A stretch of 64,000 bases of DNA, taken from Whalleya microplaca (lineage: Eukaryota > Ascomycota > Sordariomycetes > Xylariales > Xylariaceae). The first letter of the stretch is position 1; each line of letters opens with the position of its first letter. Location of the stretch: assembly GCA_022497155.1 (NCBI GenBank), contig MU385722.1, forward strand, positions 62,001 to 126,000. Reading direction: 5' to 3'. The position numbers and the translations under genes were made by a program. Below are positions 32,962 to 47,043 of this stretch, piece by piece. The notes under the pieces are model-generated. The model made no database searches. It was not told where the DNA came from and worked only from the letters and a program-made list of their open reading frames with translations.

Positions 32962-35285
32962 TTATGTAGAAACCGGCTGGAAAACTGCGGCGGAAAGAAA
33001 GAAATCGCCGTCTTTTGTGGGAGAGTTCTTCATGGGTGGCGATGGTGCTGGTGGTGACATGGGCGGCGTCTTGTTGAGGAGTTTGGATTGACCACCACTG
33101 CTGAGAACATCGTGGCTATGAGCGCGATGCAAAACTCGCTGGTGCTCATCGGACACATGACGTCCAGCAGGCTCAGGGCTAGTAGTGCCACCTCCGTTGA
33201 GCTTGGTGAATTCGCTCTCGACATCGGCGAGCAGAGCATACACATCACTGTCGGCATAGATGCGAATGCTTTCCATCCGCTGCAGCATAGAGTCGGTTTT
33301 GCAACTCTTCTGCGTTCCGTGGACACAGTTGTCCTCGGTCTCCTCCGCTGGTAGCTCGGGGATGACGGAAGGAACCCGAGCAACCACACGCTGAGGTGAT
33401 GATGCAGGCGACGGTGACGTTGAGGGTGATGGTAGGGGTGATGATGATGGGGAATGGGCATAGTAACTGTTCTCCTTGATTGGGCTCCGAGGGGGTGTTG
33501 AAATCTCCGAGGCTCCACCCGGAAATCGCACGCCCATAGTTTGGTGAAGGGTCTCGTTAACACTGGCAACATCATGAACATTAAGTGTGACAGCGGCAGC
33601 AACATGTTCGAGCAATTTTTGTCTAACTCGGGTGCGTCGATTCTCTGCATGCTCAAGTTTAGTGACCCAGTCATCAATAGAAGCGTCAAGTTCAGCTAAA
33701 GTCTCTTCTTGCTTGAGCATTGACTCGTAGCTAAATTTGGCGACACGGGGTGATCGGAGGTATTGGCAAATGCGGCTATGGAGGTTGCGGCGGCCAGCCC
33801 GTAATGATGTATATGTCCGGCGAAGGTACTCTGTGCGGTCGTCAAGATGTCGAAGTTCCTACAGAAAATTAGTCCCATCATTTTTCAGCTAATGGTGGAA
33901 TATATCCTACCTTTGAGAGACAGTCGACGTCATCCTTTCTGAGCATCTCAAATCTCAAGGCTTGGCCAAGAGCTTGCTTTTGCAAGTAGGTAACTTCGAT
34001 CTGATCCAGGTTCTTCGCCGCTTCATTCGGCTTCCACCCTGAGGGCAATGTTTCAAAAGCCCGTCGATCATCGCTGATGCTCCGCTTTGAGGGAGTTCGC
34101 TTGAGAGTACAACCGATAGATGTGCCATCAATTCTCTTCCGTGGGCGTCCGCGCTCCATAATGCTCGCAGATTCGGACTGGCCTCGTCTATGGGACATCG
34201 CTGGGCTGTATTGCTGACGCTTTTCCACACTGGACTTTGGCGTAGACAAGGGATCTAATTTCGTATTTTGAGCCGTTGTTGTAGACTTCTCCCAGGGTCT
34301 TGGAGAGGCACGTGACTCGGCAGGGGCTGAAAGCGGTGTTGGGAGGGTTGACATGGTCGTGGCTGATGAGACTGAAGATGATGCTGAAGTATATGGCGTA
34401 GAGGGACCGCGAGTCATGGGCGACTCTTCAGATCGTGCGAATTGGGATGCCGACTCCTGCGGTGTGGTAACAGATCTGAGGCGGCTTGAAGATGATTGGT
34501 GAGCTAGCCATGGGATTGTCCCTACTTGGCTAGGAATCGTTAAAGGTGCGAGACTCTTAGGAGAGAGCGATGGCTTGGAGGATAGGGCATGATTCTGCAT
34601 ATCCAGGGGACGATTGTTAATAACGACCTCTGGAGTTTGATCTAAGCTTTCTTTATCCCAGACCAGAGACTCTGCAATATGTTGTTGCCGTGAAGAGTTG
34701 GCAGGAGAGCTGATGGATCGTTCGTGTAACGCCGGCCTGCCTGGTATCGTTGCTACAGAGAGTTAGGGGTAGCTATGCCAAATAAGGGCCATCTGACTTA
34801 CGGGAATCCATTGCAACTTCCTGTACCGTGGTCATAGGGCCCAAATCTGGGACGCTGACTTTCCTCCTCCGGGTCAAGTTGTGTTCCTTGATACGCATCC
34901 GCAGGCCACTCGGTATCGACGACTTCTCCGTTTTCTCAGGTGACTGTCCCATAACCATGGCGAAAGCTTGCTCCGGGTCAAGCTGTTTCCCGGCAGTGAC
35001 TGGTGCGAGCCCCTTGGATGTTGGGAACAACTGATACTTCCGGCTCTCTGTATTCTGCATCCTCCCCTGAGGTGCTTTCTTCTCTTCGGACGAGCTTGTC
35101 GACACTAACTATTTGTTGGCGGTGGTCAGCTATGATAGACGGTCAAGCTGCCAGAAGTCGAGAGTAAGGTTATATATGCTTACTGAGTCAGTGGAGGCTT
35201 GTGGGGAGAAGACACTCGTTATATAATTCCTGAGGCGACTGTTCTCACCATAGCTCTCGACTATGCAGGCAGCTATATGGGCCAT
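32962..35285 (-). CDS. Uds1-domain protein (up-regulated during septation)
   Basis: Four exons, 35285-35184, 35108-34802, 34752-33911 and 33858-32962, give 715 residues; all borders are GT..AG and phases agree. The Uds1 domain lies at about 385-505: KQALGQALRFEMLRKDDVDCL, then LRHLDDRTEYLRRTYTSLRAGR, and MLKQEETLAELDASIDDWV..KLEHAENRRTRVRQKLLEHV. It is a long coiled-coil region. The flanks are Ser/Pro-rich and disordered with many SP/TP sites (SPSPASSPQR, TPPMSPPAPSPP), suggesting control by cyclin- or MAP-kinases. Fission yeast Uds1 is induced at septation; a role at septa or cell ends is inferred. The second exon also opens with GTG; the first exon found here supplies the real ATG (MAHIAACIVESYG) with a good CCAATGG context. 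Confidence 0.88.
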
Positions 35286-38200
35286 TGGTCCCTGGAGGGC
35301 TAGGTCGCAGGGAAATGAAAAACCACGCTAAGTGCCAGACGGAACTATAAACAAGGAATGCTTGTAGGTATTCCCAAAACGGACTTGATGGGTAGGGCGA
35401 AGCTGCCATGTATATATGTTCACACTAAATGTCCCTGGGTGTCTCGAATGCAGCTAAAGAGTGGACTCTCGCACGCTCCTCTCGGTTCACCAAAAATATG
35501 CGGACACTTTGAGAGTAACCTTGTTTATCATAATGATAGACATATGGGGAAGGATTCTGAGGAAACGAGATACATTGTATGTATGCCTAGACACAGTTCG
35601 TAAAGTATGTACATTAGGCCGTCTGATTCTGTAACCCCAATGTGCTTGTTGCGGAACCCCTAGGGGACTTCAGATGCAACCCACAAGGAGGCAGACAAGA
35701 TGCTGCATGCATGTGGATTCAGGTACGGGATTGGACAGTAGGCTGACCTGCGGCAAGAGTGTAAAAGAGGAGAGATAGGAGTGAGGTGAACTTGGTAGAC
35801 TATGCAAAATGTACTTACATAGTAGTACAGTCCCTACAACCTACTTTTCGCAGAGGAAGCCATTCAAACACTGGCTGATCAAGGTATTGAACCCCTCCAC
35901 CTAGGATCGGGCGAAGATACGGGAAATGGCTTAGGCGCATCGAGAAACAGTTTAGTGCAGGTCCAGAATGGCGCAGAATGCTGCATGACAGGGGGACACT
36001 GAAACCGCTTAAGCCCATGACAGGGCTGCGGCACAGTACCGTGTAAAGCTTTGACCCTGAAAGTCCTACTATACTATGTAGCACCATGTGTAGTACTGTG
36101 TTGTATGAAAGTAGGGGATGAAGTTATGACAGGGGACTGTCAAGATGCCTGCTGTTAAGCAGTATAACCCACGCTAATAATGCTTAATTGGAGACGACCG
36201 GAAGCTTCCTGTGACGCAACTTGGGCTGCCAGGCTGCTGGGGAACGACATCGCAGACTGCATGTCGTCAACTGGCACTGGCTTGCGGATGGAACAGAGGA
36301 TGTTTCCCATCAAAAGTCTTGAACGACGTAGAAGCTACATCATGATGGGGTTAAAAGAGGGATAATTGCGTCAGGAACGGGGAGAATTGCCGTGAGGAAC
36401 ACCTAACAAACCTGATGAGCCGCAATGGCTGATTATCCTCAACTATATGATCACAATGTAATGCCCTTCAAATAAATAAAAAATTCAAGTTTTAAGCTTA
36501 AGTTCAAGTAATTGTCAAGATACAATTGGCAGTCCACCTGTCCACTTAGTCCGCTTAAAACTTTATGTAATTTTTTTGAATGGATATGCTGAGCTTTTCC
36601 CCATCCGAATAATTAACCCAGTAAAGGATCAGTTAAAACTTTGGACGGCCAGGGTCCGTGTGGGTTGCCAGGTTGCGCAGAGTTGTGTTAGTCTGAATAA
36701 CTTCATATATCGGAGTATGCAATATTCTGCACATTCGTTCCTCCCACGAATTACGCGTATACTAGAGAAGCAGCCTATCTTGCAGCATGCTGACGCCTCT
36801 CCGGATTATGATCTGCGGAGAGGGTAACATAGTATGTGCAGGCACGCAGGAAGCGTGGGATACATATCACCAGCATATTCTTGACAATTACGCACGTGGA
36901 TGCACATGCTCAGCCGAAAGATTTCGCCACTACGACTATGTCCGCCTCTGCTGTGTTATGTAAGATGAGGTGGTTATAGTCGAATCCAGGGCGTTGGACC
37001 ATGGATTAATAGGTGGCAATTGACGCGAAAGCAATGAAGTGAAGCGAGTTATGATTTGATGGCCTTTCTCATTAGATCCCATGTTAGCTGGATCTTGAAG
37101 ATCCAATGTTTCTAGGAAACGCTGTAGATCAAGATTGAAACCGATGGGCCAGCTGGGCTTTGCGGCCTGGCCCACGCTTGGACTGCGCTCGAGTGCCTCG
37201 TCTTAACAATGTTTAAAAGGTTGTAAAGGTCATAGATTGAATAGGTTTGTACTGTATGTTTCGGCACAGGCGGCATTTGGCAATGGAATCGTCTTAAGAG
37301 CTATCTTGGTTACATGCACATACCATGCTTTCAGGTTTCCTAACGCCTCTACCGGCAGAAAACTGGGGGAGTTGCGCACATCATTTCATCTATAACCTCG
37401 TCCACATGCCCCACGGCTGATCTGTCTTGGAAGCTCACCATCATGAACAACGAGTCCAAGATCACCATGTCTTGCGTGTGTCTATCGGACGTGAAACGTC
37501 TGCGGCTACCACAAATAGCTGCTGCTATTCCATATCCACAACCCGAGATCACGGGGACGCTGGGACGCTGCAGCTATGAGCTACATTTACGTAGTAGGAT
37601 CTTTAGATGCTAGTAGGCATGTAACGGTAAGGCTAATGTTGAGTGGACATAGGCGATGGTTCATGTGATATACGAAGTAGATTAGTTCATCGGTTAGCTT
37701 ATAATGCTACCATAGAAGCGATCCCTTTGCGGTCTTAGATATTTTGATGAGTGGAAGCCTATGCCGGAATAAGATACGAGATGAGGGTTTTCGCTTTGAT
37801 ATTGATAGGTTTACTAGTCCCGATTAGTTGCTACATTTTCACTTGATAGAATAGCAGACGTCACAGGTCACAGAGCTTCGTGTCTTGATCATAACGGCGA
37901 GCCCAAAGGAATGGGTGGCCTGCCGCCACGGAGAATTTTGTCGCGTGGTTTAGGGACTAGTATTCTGGAAATATGTATGAAATGATCATTGTTCTGTAAC
38001 CCACCAGAAAGACGATCTATTCTAGTAATTGATCGAACGCCAGCAGGAGCTCATCGGAAACATGAAGAACCAAGCAGATGATGTCGACATCATCGAGGCG
38101 CTTTTGCTATGTAGTGGCGATGTCAAGATGGACTCTGAATGGGTAAAAGGAATCGAAGGCAAATGTGACTTTCAGCAGTGACTGCGCTCACTAATGCAGC

Positions 38201-41200
38201 CTGTGTCAGTGCGTAACAGATCGGCCATGACGCGCTGTGACTTGCTGTAGCCGAACCTCAGAGAGGCTTAGTCCTTCGTAACGGTGCGCTGCCAAGTCCT
38301 GTAGCCTCTGATCGGTTGCCGGCCCCGCCTCGACTTTCCGCCTACTACGGAGGAGAGCATGCTCTGTTCATTCCGGCAACGCAGCTCTCACATCTGAAGC
38401 AAAGTGCCGGGCGGGCGTGAGTTTCGGAGCATGTGAAAAACGTCTAGTGCTCCAACCTACTATCTGGTTACTATATACGTAGTATTTCTCTGACGGGACT
38501 CTGACAATGGGGTAATGCCTGAGCTTAATAGAGAGCAATACTATATGGATTAGGTTGGGGAACTACCCGGATAGTTACATATCACCAGGTGGGGGGCTTG
38601 GGGGGTTACATAGTTATCTGCAGTCTTGTCTCTCAAGCCTGTTACTGCAACAGCAAATACCGATAAGGTCAAGCCTCGTCTTTAAGAACCATGGAACTGG
38701 GCAACTTAACATTAAAGATATCAGATAAGGACTTAACCTCCGCGTTAGCTTTGGCTCTAGTACTCCCTACCTGCAGTAGACCCGTGAACTCTGAGTGTCC
38801 TAGCCAATTAACTATGTAACCTACGTATAGAGATAGCGTCAGAGTATTGTTCAACTACGAAAACGAGCAGGACAGCTCTTCTATCACATTTATACACGTA
38901 CACATTCAATATATTGAGCAAATGGCATTGGACCGTCTTACCAGCAAAGCAAGCTTCCATGACCGCCACCCTGAGATTCTGAGACATCTTTTTCTCCGTT
39001 GATGTATTGGTTCTCAGCCTCATCTGAAGTAAAAAGGTTAAGGAGATCTATACATATAACCGCCTATAATCCTGGATTGGGCGTTTCAAGCTGAAGTTCC
39101 TGTCGAGGGACCATGCTGAAACAGCCAACTGCCGAGAACGGGAAGATACCGCAATAATACCTAATAAGAGCATGCTATTCGGAAGGGTACCCCTTAAGAC
39201 TCCTACTATCATTTTAAAACAGCTTATCTGAATGCTCTAGTGCTGTTCGCTTTGCAGGATATCAAATACATCTACACATACTATGTACGAGTAGGATCAA
39301 TTTTCGAAGGTAGTTGACAAATAGTTAGAGCAGGGTCTTGAGACGACTACCAACTTCAATCTAGCAGTCAAGATTTTTTGTCGAACTATGGTCGAATCCT
39401 TTATATTAATAAAAGGCGCTGTATGACTATCTGGAAGTATCCCTTTCTACTATAAATTTTCAAAGTCTAGTCGTCGCTTCTACTATTCTGAAGCCTTCAC
39501 TATAGACAAAATGACGCTAGTATTGTAAACGGTATTTGCCTGATTTTCATGATCACCCCGCCTGCGTGGGATCTGTTGTACAGCCGAGATCTCTCCGAGT
39601 ATCCTCGAGGGATCTATCCGGTGAAGCGGTGCTATTGTCCTGGGAACCCCTGGCTAGCACCTTCAGGCCCTGGCAAGTTTCCAGGGACAGCTGAATCAAC
39701 CTATCGGCGTGAAGACCGTTGATCGCTGTGGATTTCCAGCCACCCCTATGACACCATTAACTCTGCTATTCTGCATCCTTTTACTAGTCGTAACAAGTTC
39801 GAAAATTTATAGCGACGACGAGGTTGCGATAAGTCTTCCTCAATTTACTTTCTTCGCGACCAGAGTTATAAACAAGTGTAGCAGCAGCGCTTGCTCAAAC
39901 AATACAATAAAGACAACATTGGTTACCAAGCTCCGTCAAGCTTGTCGCCTTCTCAGATGGTATTTCTACGAAGGAATGCGGGGTTGTGACGGCAAGATAA
40001 GATTTCAGGCTCAAATACTACGTCGCCTTCATCCTGTCATCCAATTAGTCTTGATTCGTCCAACCTGTGAGGTTGTACTATCGATTCGCCTACCGCTCGG
40101 AGAGGAGCTCAGATTTCCTTGCCTGCCTAGTTAAGGAATCCATGCAGTTTCTTTGCAGCTAACCTTTCTGCGGCATGCCGTTCATGTTCCAGGTAAGAAA
40201 AGGAATCCAATTCTTGATTCTGATGCACAGGACGGCATCAAGTAGTGGGTTAAACCAAGACGGGCTGATCGAGGTGTTCTACATAAGCGCCTGGATAAAC
40301 ACCAGCATGTTTCAATTGATAGTCGATATTAGATCTACCCAGTATCCATCGACCACGAGGGAAGAAGTTGAGGATCACATATAATTGGCCTCATCAAAGA
40401 ACGGATTGCCTCTGTGCGCAGACAAACAGGCGAGAAACAAGTGATGCCGTTCGTCCCGCGAATTCTCGGCGTCTCAGGTGGTAAAGATGGGTTCTAGAAA
40501 TCTTTGAAACACCATTATCCTTATGCAACTTGGAACTGCCGGCCTAGGGGTCTTCTAGTGGTATGAAATTTAATTCACCGCCTATATCTCGAGATGGACG
40601 TACATATTGCACGACGAGGCCTGCCCTATAGAATTTGACTATTCAACCATATCACATTCTTGCAATTGACCGCCACTAGCTAGAACCTGTTTAGTAGACA
40701 ACATCTTCAATAAGCTTCACTTCAAGACATTAATCCGCGTGCCACTTAGTGAACATGGCGCCAGGTAGTAATGGACCATCTTTAGCAACAAGATCCATAT
40801 ATTGTAACCCACATCGCCAATTAAGGGACCAGGTCCGTGGCTCTAAACAACGGATCGTCGCAGACAGGTCTGTACAAGAATAGTTCTTAGCCCTTAAATG
40901 GCCTTATTCCCCACAACCTCTCTTCACTGGACGTAGTGTCCACCACATGGCAGACCAGCGCTAGTCAGCGGTCGTAGCATTTTCATCTCCGGTTTCAGAG
41001 CAACCGAACCAGCCGGTTTCGCTTGGGAAAAGCTTCTTTTACACTCTATAACACTATAAGCCTCACTAGAACACAGATGGAATACTGTCACCTTCTACGA
41101 GAAGTCAGTGCTGTCTCTACGGTCCGAGACACCGAGCGTATAGTGCTTTAATCACATCCAACTTGACGAGATGTAGGTTGGAAGTAGGATATCCAAGTCT

Positions 41201-43368
41201 TGAAGCTGGTAAAGAGGATGCTGCATGTGTTCATGCAAGCCAAATGTATGTAGGGTAAGAAAAATGCTACGAAACCGCATTGTCGATCAATGATAAGCAT
41301 CGCGGGGCTCAACTACGCTCAAAATGTAGTTACTCCCGATAGCCAAGAGCCGACCCGGGCGTTGACGGATAAGGGCCCCGCCTGCCATGCTTTTCTCCTA
41401 GTGCGAACCGGTTGTGCTTAGTTAAGCTACCTGAGAGACCGTTTCTCAGGTAGGCTCGGTGATTATTGCGGAAGGACTGAAGGGTTAATATACCAAACCA
41501 TTGCAGGTGTATGTACGGAACATAGAGGATGGCCAATATGGAGAGGCTTTCTCATCATTGTCTCCTTCGAACTGCCCATAATCATCGAATACGTCTTTAT
41601 AAATTAAGATAGCGCGGAGAGATTGGTCCTTCATATCCCAAGTTCCCACGATGCGATCCAGAGCCATAGGCTATGGTCTAGCGAACAGGTCGTGACCGTA
41701 CTAGTATTTGGCTAATGTAGATAGGGGAGGCAGATCAGCTTCCTCAACTTAATGATGAATACTATACAAGTGCATACTGTATATGTTAAGCTTGAGCCAC
41801 GCCTGTCAAATTAGACTACCGTAATTCTGTGCTCTATGGTTTGCCACACTGGTAATTTGACGAACTTCAAACATCCCAAATGTCTCCGGTCTTCTTGAGC
41901 TTGCCGAGAATGAAAGATCAGTTATATGTATTGTAGATAATAATGGCAATTGGTGACGATGCGAGGCATTCGCATCTGGTACTATATGTATAGTGTAGCT
42001 GGGGAAATGCTACAGTGAGGTCTGAGAGTAATACTTGGTCCTTTCTGATTTGAACAATAGTCTGTATGCTAGTATGCTTAGCATCTGCACCCGTGCGCTT
42101 TTATATGTATGTACAAAGAGATCGCGAAGCTGATTTCAGCTACATATGCACTACTCTATGCAAGAGCACGGTGCTGCTGCTACTCTTTGACAGCTTAGAT
42201 CCTATATAAGTATGTAAGATAACACATCTTTACCCAACCAGGCGGGAAGGTGTATGTCACCGTGGGAGTGATGAAATTTCACAATCACCGAGGCAACGCC
42301 GCCGTCCTTATCGACGCTTAAAACTTCCAATTGATCATCGAGAATAGTTGCTCGCGTACGTGGTGATGCTCTCTCCTTTAGCACGCTACCACACGCTTTG
42401 ATGAAGCAGAAGGATCTCGGTAACGCCGCTTTGGCCTGCGAGTCTCATTGCCGCAAGCCGGCGTACTCGGAAACAGCCACCAACGCTCAAAGCTTCAGGA
42501 ATAGAGCCGACTAGTAAGCCGTAGTCCAATCCACGATCGAGTGAGGAGAGTGTGTTGAAGACACACTGATGTCACTCTTATTGAGGGGACCCTTTCGGGA
42601 CTTGTGCTGCACCGTATGTGGCTAGAAGCGAAGTTCTCCTAGGCGAGTGGCCCCTTTCAGCTATGTCGTTAGAGAACGCCAGTCATGCATCTCAAACGTT
42701 CTGGAGCATGTTAGGAAAATTTTCATCCCAACTCGATGTCTTGCCAAGAAGGATCCCATCCCTCCAAGCCACAACGGTGGAGACCAGATCTCATTTGCTC
42801 TGCTCTGGGAGTACCAAACCAGAGAGTTCTTCTTGGTCAATCGTTTCAATGCACGCGAGGTTCGTGAGTTTGAGATTTTCGTGCATGGATTTGATGCAGG
42901 TCCAGTCCGACGAATCACAGGGCACTGGTGCTAGTGGAACCGACGTCTCAGCTGCTAGAATACCGAGAATGGGGGCTTAGCTTGGTTTAGTATAGATTGT
43001 TCAGGGCACTGCGACATCATGAATTATGTTGAAAGAGGCAAGTAGGTAATGATAGAGGAGTTAACATTGCGGCATATATTCCGGTCTAATTGATGTGGAT
43101 ATCAGGGGATTTCAATGGATTTCCATGAGTTTAAGTTGGGCACATGACGCTTAGAAACGGTACTCGGCTCGGAAAAATAATGATTAATACGGAGTACTAT
43201 GCAGAACACCTGCATCCTCCGGAATACAGGCACCTGGGAAGCCACTGGACATCACCTGGACACCACCTGGACACCTGCAACCTGTGGGCGGGGATAGCAC
43301 CTTGAACTAGCCTAAATTGGCAGGCAGCTTACTGCTACATCAAGAGGATTCAAGGTAAAGCTGGCCAT
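35286..43368. other. 8 kb gene-poor region
   Basis: The largest gap in the window. It begins with the Uds1 promoter and ends with the aminopeptidase promoter. Unassigned frames of 60-141 codons occur (for example 39709-40134 plus, whose first 32 residues include a hydrophobic TPLTLLFCILLLVV; 42618-42980 plus; 42202-42384 and 41330-41667 minus). None has a recognisable domain or coherent splice partner. Composition is AT-leaning with many TAG/TA steps and no terminal or tandem repeats that I could see. It may be decayed transposon sequence or genes too degraded to read. Confidence 0.4.
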
Positions 43369-45683
43369 ATGCGAGTGGTGAATAGCTTCGCGAGGGGCAG
43401 TATTCTGTTCAGGAGCCTCCAGATCACAATCCGCAGCCCAACATTTTCATCTGTACAACCAAGTTTGCGACGTTTCAGCGCTACCCCAAAGAGAATGGCG
43501 CCCCGCGATCCCAACACTCTGGCCAATTATGGCGACTGGGGCATCAAGCACACCACCGTCAACTTCAAGGTCAACTTCGAGAAACAGCGTCTGGAAGGAT
43601 CTGTTCGTCTCGAGTTGGAGTCCCTGACGGACAAGGCTAGCCGAGAAATCATTCTCGATACTAATCACTTGTCTATCTCGTCGGTCAAGCTCAACTCAGC
43701 TGACTCGCAATGGGCCGTGAAGAACGAAGTTGAGCCATTTGGCTCGCCCTTGCATGTCTCCGTGCCGGAAGGAGTGCCTCAGGGTGATGTTGTCAACCTA
43801 GACATTGCCCTGGAGACCACGAAAGATTGTGTTGGGCTCCAGTGGATGACACCAGCTCAGACTGGCAATAAGAAGCACCCATACGTCTACTCACAGTGTC
43901 AGGCCATTCTAGCCAGGTCTATTTTCCCCTGCCAAGATACTCCTGATGTCAAGTCAACATTCACCTTCAACATCACGTCGCCGCTGTCAGTAGTGGCAAG
44001 TGGTGTCCCTGTGCCTTCAGACACTAAGGGAGAGGGCGATAAGCTGTTCCGCTTCGAGCAGAAAGTCCCGATACCTTCGTATCTATTCGCATTGGCCTCG
44101 GTTAGTATCGAAATCTCCTATTTCCCAATCTAGCCCGATTGGGGGACGGCTTACTTTCCACTCTTAAGTCGCGTGTTCTGTCATCTTCACATCACTAAAA
44201 TAATGAAATAGAGTGATTACTGACATCCCTGAATGTGTGATAGGGAGACCTGGAGACTGCGCCCATCGGAAAACGGTCCGTAGTTGCAACCGGGCCGGAG
44301 GCCATCAAGGACGCGAAATGGGAGCTCGAGGCAGATATGGATAAGTTCCTTGAAGTCGCAGAGAAGCTTGTCTTTGACTACCAATGGGGAGAGTACAACG
44401 TCTTGGTGCTGCCCCCTAGTTTCGCCTATGGAGGTGAGATGCTTGACCCGCCATGATCATGGTTCCCGAAGCTAACATTTCCAGGAATGGAAAACCCTAT
44501 CTTCACTTTCGCTACACCCACCATCATCAGTGGAGACCGACAAAATGTCGATGTGATTGCCCATGAGTTAAGCCACAGCTGGAGTGGCAACCTCGTAGGC
44601 TGTGCATCGTGGGAACACTTGTAAGCGCCACGGTCCATATGCTCTTCATACATGACTAATATCTATGCAGCTGGCTTAACGAAGGATGGACCACATATCT
44701 AGAGCGTCGAATTAACGCGGCTATTCATGGAGAACCGCAGTTCGATTTCTCGGCGATTATTGGTTGGAAAGCTCTCGGTACTGTGACCCCTCTGGCTGAC
44801 TAACACCTAAATGCTAATGAGATTGCAGAGGACTCTGTTGAGTTATTCGGAGCTGACCATGAGTTTACCAAACTCATCATCAGCCATAAAGGCGTGGACC
44901 CAGAAGACGCGTTCAGCTCCGTTCCCTATGAAAAGGGGTTCCATTTTCTCTACTACCTTGACAAACTCGTTGGGAGAGAGCATTTCGACAAGTTCATCCC
45001 CCATTACTTCAAGACGTGGGCTCGTAAGTCTCTAGACTCGTTCGAATTCAAGAAGACGTTCTTGGACTTCTTCGAGGGGTACGGCAATGCGGAAATCAAG
45101 GCAAAGATTGCCCAGATCCCGTGGGAGGAGAAGTTCTACAAACCGGGCTTGCCTCCCAAGCCCGACTTCAACACCGCTTACGTCGACAAGTGCCTTTCGC
45201 TCGCTGAGTCATGGAAGAAGGAGGTAAGAGATCTATGCTACTTATCACCGGCCACCTGGCTAGAAAACTCATACGCGATGCTTATTTGATTAACTATAGG
45301 ATTATAAACCCAGCGCCAAGGACATCGAGGGGTTCACGGCAAACCAGACATTGGTCTTCCTGCAAGCCGTACAGAACTTCTCGCCTCCCCTCAGTGCCGA
45401 GCGATCCCATCTCCTAGGCACCACCTACAATATCAGCTCGTCGAAGAACGTGGATCTGAAGTCGGCATACTACGCCGTGGCGCTCGACGCTGGAGACAGA
45501 GAGGAGCTGCCTGGCGTAGTCGAGCTGGTAGGCTCTGTCGGTCGGATGAAGTTCGTGAGGCCGTTGTACAGGAAGCTCAATGAGCTAGACCGGGACTTGG
45601 CGGTGAAGACCTTTGAGAAGAACAGGGACTTCTATCCCTCGACTACAAGGGGGCGGCTGATTAAGGACTTGGGACTTAAGTAG
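43369..45683 (+). CDS. LAP2: Leukotriene A-4 hydrolase/aminopeptidase (M1 family)
   Basis: Zinc metallopeptidase of the M1 family that removes N-terminal residues and, in homologues, hydrolyses epoxides such as leukotriene A4. Six exons: 43369-44100, 44244-44433, 44485-44620, 44671-44777, 44829-45223 and 45300-45683, giving 647 residues. Key residues: GGMEN at 307-311, the zinc motif HELSH at 334-338 and the third ligand E357 in [22 protein letters not shown] follows. A C-terminal helical domain ends [11 protein letters not shown]. Residues 1-42 are Arg/Ser-rich and amphipathic, a likely mitochondrial presequence, followed by a second in-frame ATG (43495, [13 protein letters not shown]) at the position where cytosolic homologues start. 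Alternative initiation could give two cellular forms. All splice phases agree. Confidence 0.95.
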
Positions 45684-46575
45684 ATTCGCTCTAGATAGTC
45701 CCATCTATTACCAGACTCTGTTCCTGAGATGAGATGTATCGGTGCCTAGTCTAAATGCGACACACGTGAAGTAAATTTGCTTAATACACTACACAGGGGT
45801 ATTTATTGTGCTTTTCGGTACGAGTAAAACCACTCCATCCGTAGCTAATGCTGTCCAATTAATCGTTATATATACTCCGTAACCTCAACAAGAAAAGAAA
45901 AGTATGGCTTATCGTAAGCTGGATGTGAGTGTATGAAAAATAGTAGGCTACCTAAGTACTAGGACAGGATTAACCCTTACATCAGTTATAAAAGTAGCAA
46001 GTCTTATAGACTTACCTAGCACAATAATGTTGAAATACAATAGGGATGGCGTTAAGAGTTTAATTACTCAGCTATTGAAGTATAAAAGACACGATAATTA
46101 CCCTGACATGCTTTATCTCAAGGATGATTCGATTTATGAAGTTTCTAATGGATTGTTGCTTCCCGTTATGTTGATGTATTGAAGCAACCATTGAAAATGA
46201 CGATGGACTCGCTACTTCTGTGTAACGTAGACGACACCGATAAGATATGTCGGCTTACAGTACAACCTACTACCTAGAATTAATCCACGGAGTCTTTTAA
46301 CGTGACAGCTGCATGACAGCTAGCAAATATATACCTTATAGCTATAGTGGTGACATGACAGGCGGTGAAACCTAAAGTTATTGAGACATCGCCTTATCAG
46401 CCACTGGTAATTCAATAAGTCAATTCTCTACGATACATATGTACAATAGAAATAATATTTGAAATATGCTTCATTTTATTGGAGTATAGTTAAACATATT
46501 TCATAAACCTGAAGTGTTATACTAGAATTATTGCGAGAGATGTTCATGTGGCTCATGTTAGGTAAGTAGATTAAA

Positions 46576-46614
46576 CAGCCTGACAGCCTGACAGCCTGAC
46601 AGCCTGACAGCCTG
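46576..46614. repeat. 8-bp tandem repeat CAGCCTGA, about 4.9 copies
   Basis: Perfect head-to-tail units from 46576; the last is truncated to seven bases. A related CAGGCTGACGCAGCTGG string follows at about 46650. Units carry no spacers, so this is a minisatellite, about 800 bp before the kinesin start codon. Confidence 0.9.
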
Positions 46615-47043
46615 CATGACATCCATGGTTTGCATGTGTCTGGCTGGTCTGGCAGGCTGACGCAGCTGGCTAACCGTATTCGTGCACCTTTAAGCAGCTG
46701 CCACCCACTAGCCCTCCCGTTTCCTCGGTTTGACACGTGAATAGATATCTTTTAAATTGGCTTGGTCATTCGTCATAAGTGGAAATTAACGGGGCGCGGG
46801 CGCGATCGCGTTAACTGTCAACAGTTGTTGACTGGATTGCTGCACTCTTCACCAACCAAAATTCCTCCCCCATCTCCGAGACAACGACCGATACTGCAAG
46901 ACATACTCTCCTTTTGATGACGCCGTACGCTGCCCAAGTAAAAGAGGAGCTGGGAAAAACTATCGGGCGCACCACCGAACCTTAACATCTGACAGCTGCA
47001 CATTAAACATTTCGCGATCCTCCTACGCAGCCGGTGGGCTGGC

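Noticed and set aside
42202..42384. 60-codon minus frame ending in IHLPAWLGKDV as a CYTH-type relic
   Set aside because: The resemblance is short and no other part of such a domain could be found in nearby frames.
46576..46614. CRISPR-like direct repeats
   Set aside because: Units are 8 bp and directly adjacent with no spacers; this is a minisatellite in a eukaryotic genome.
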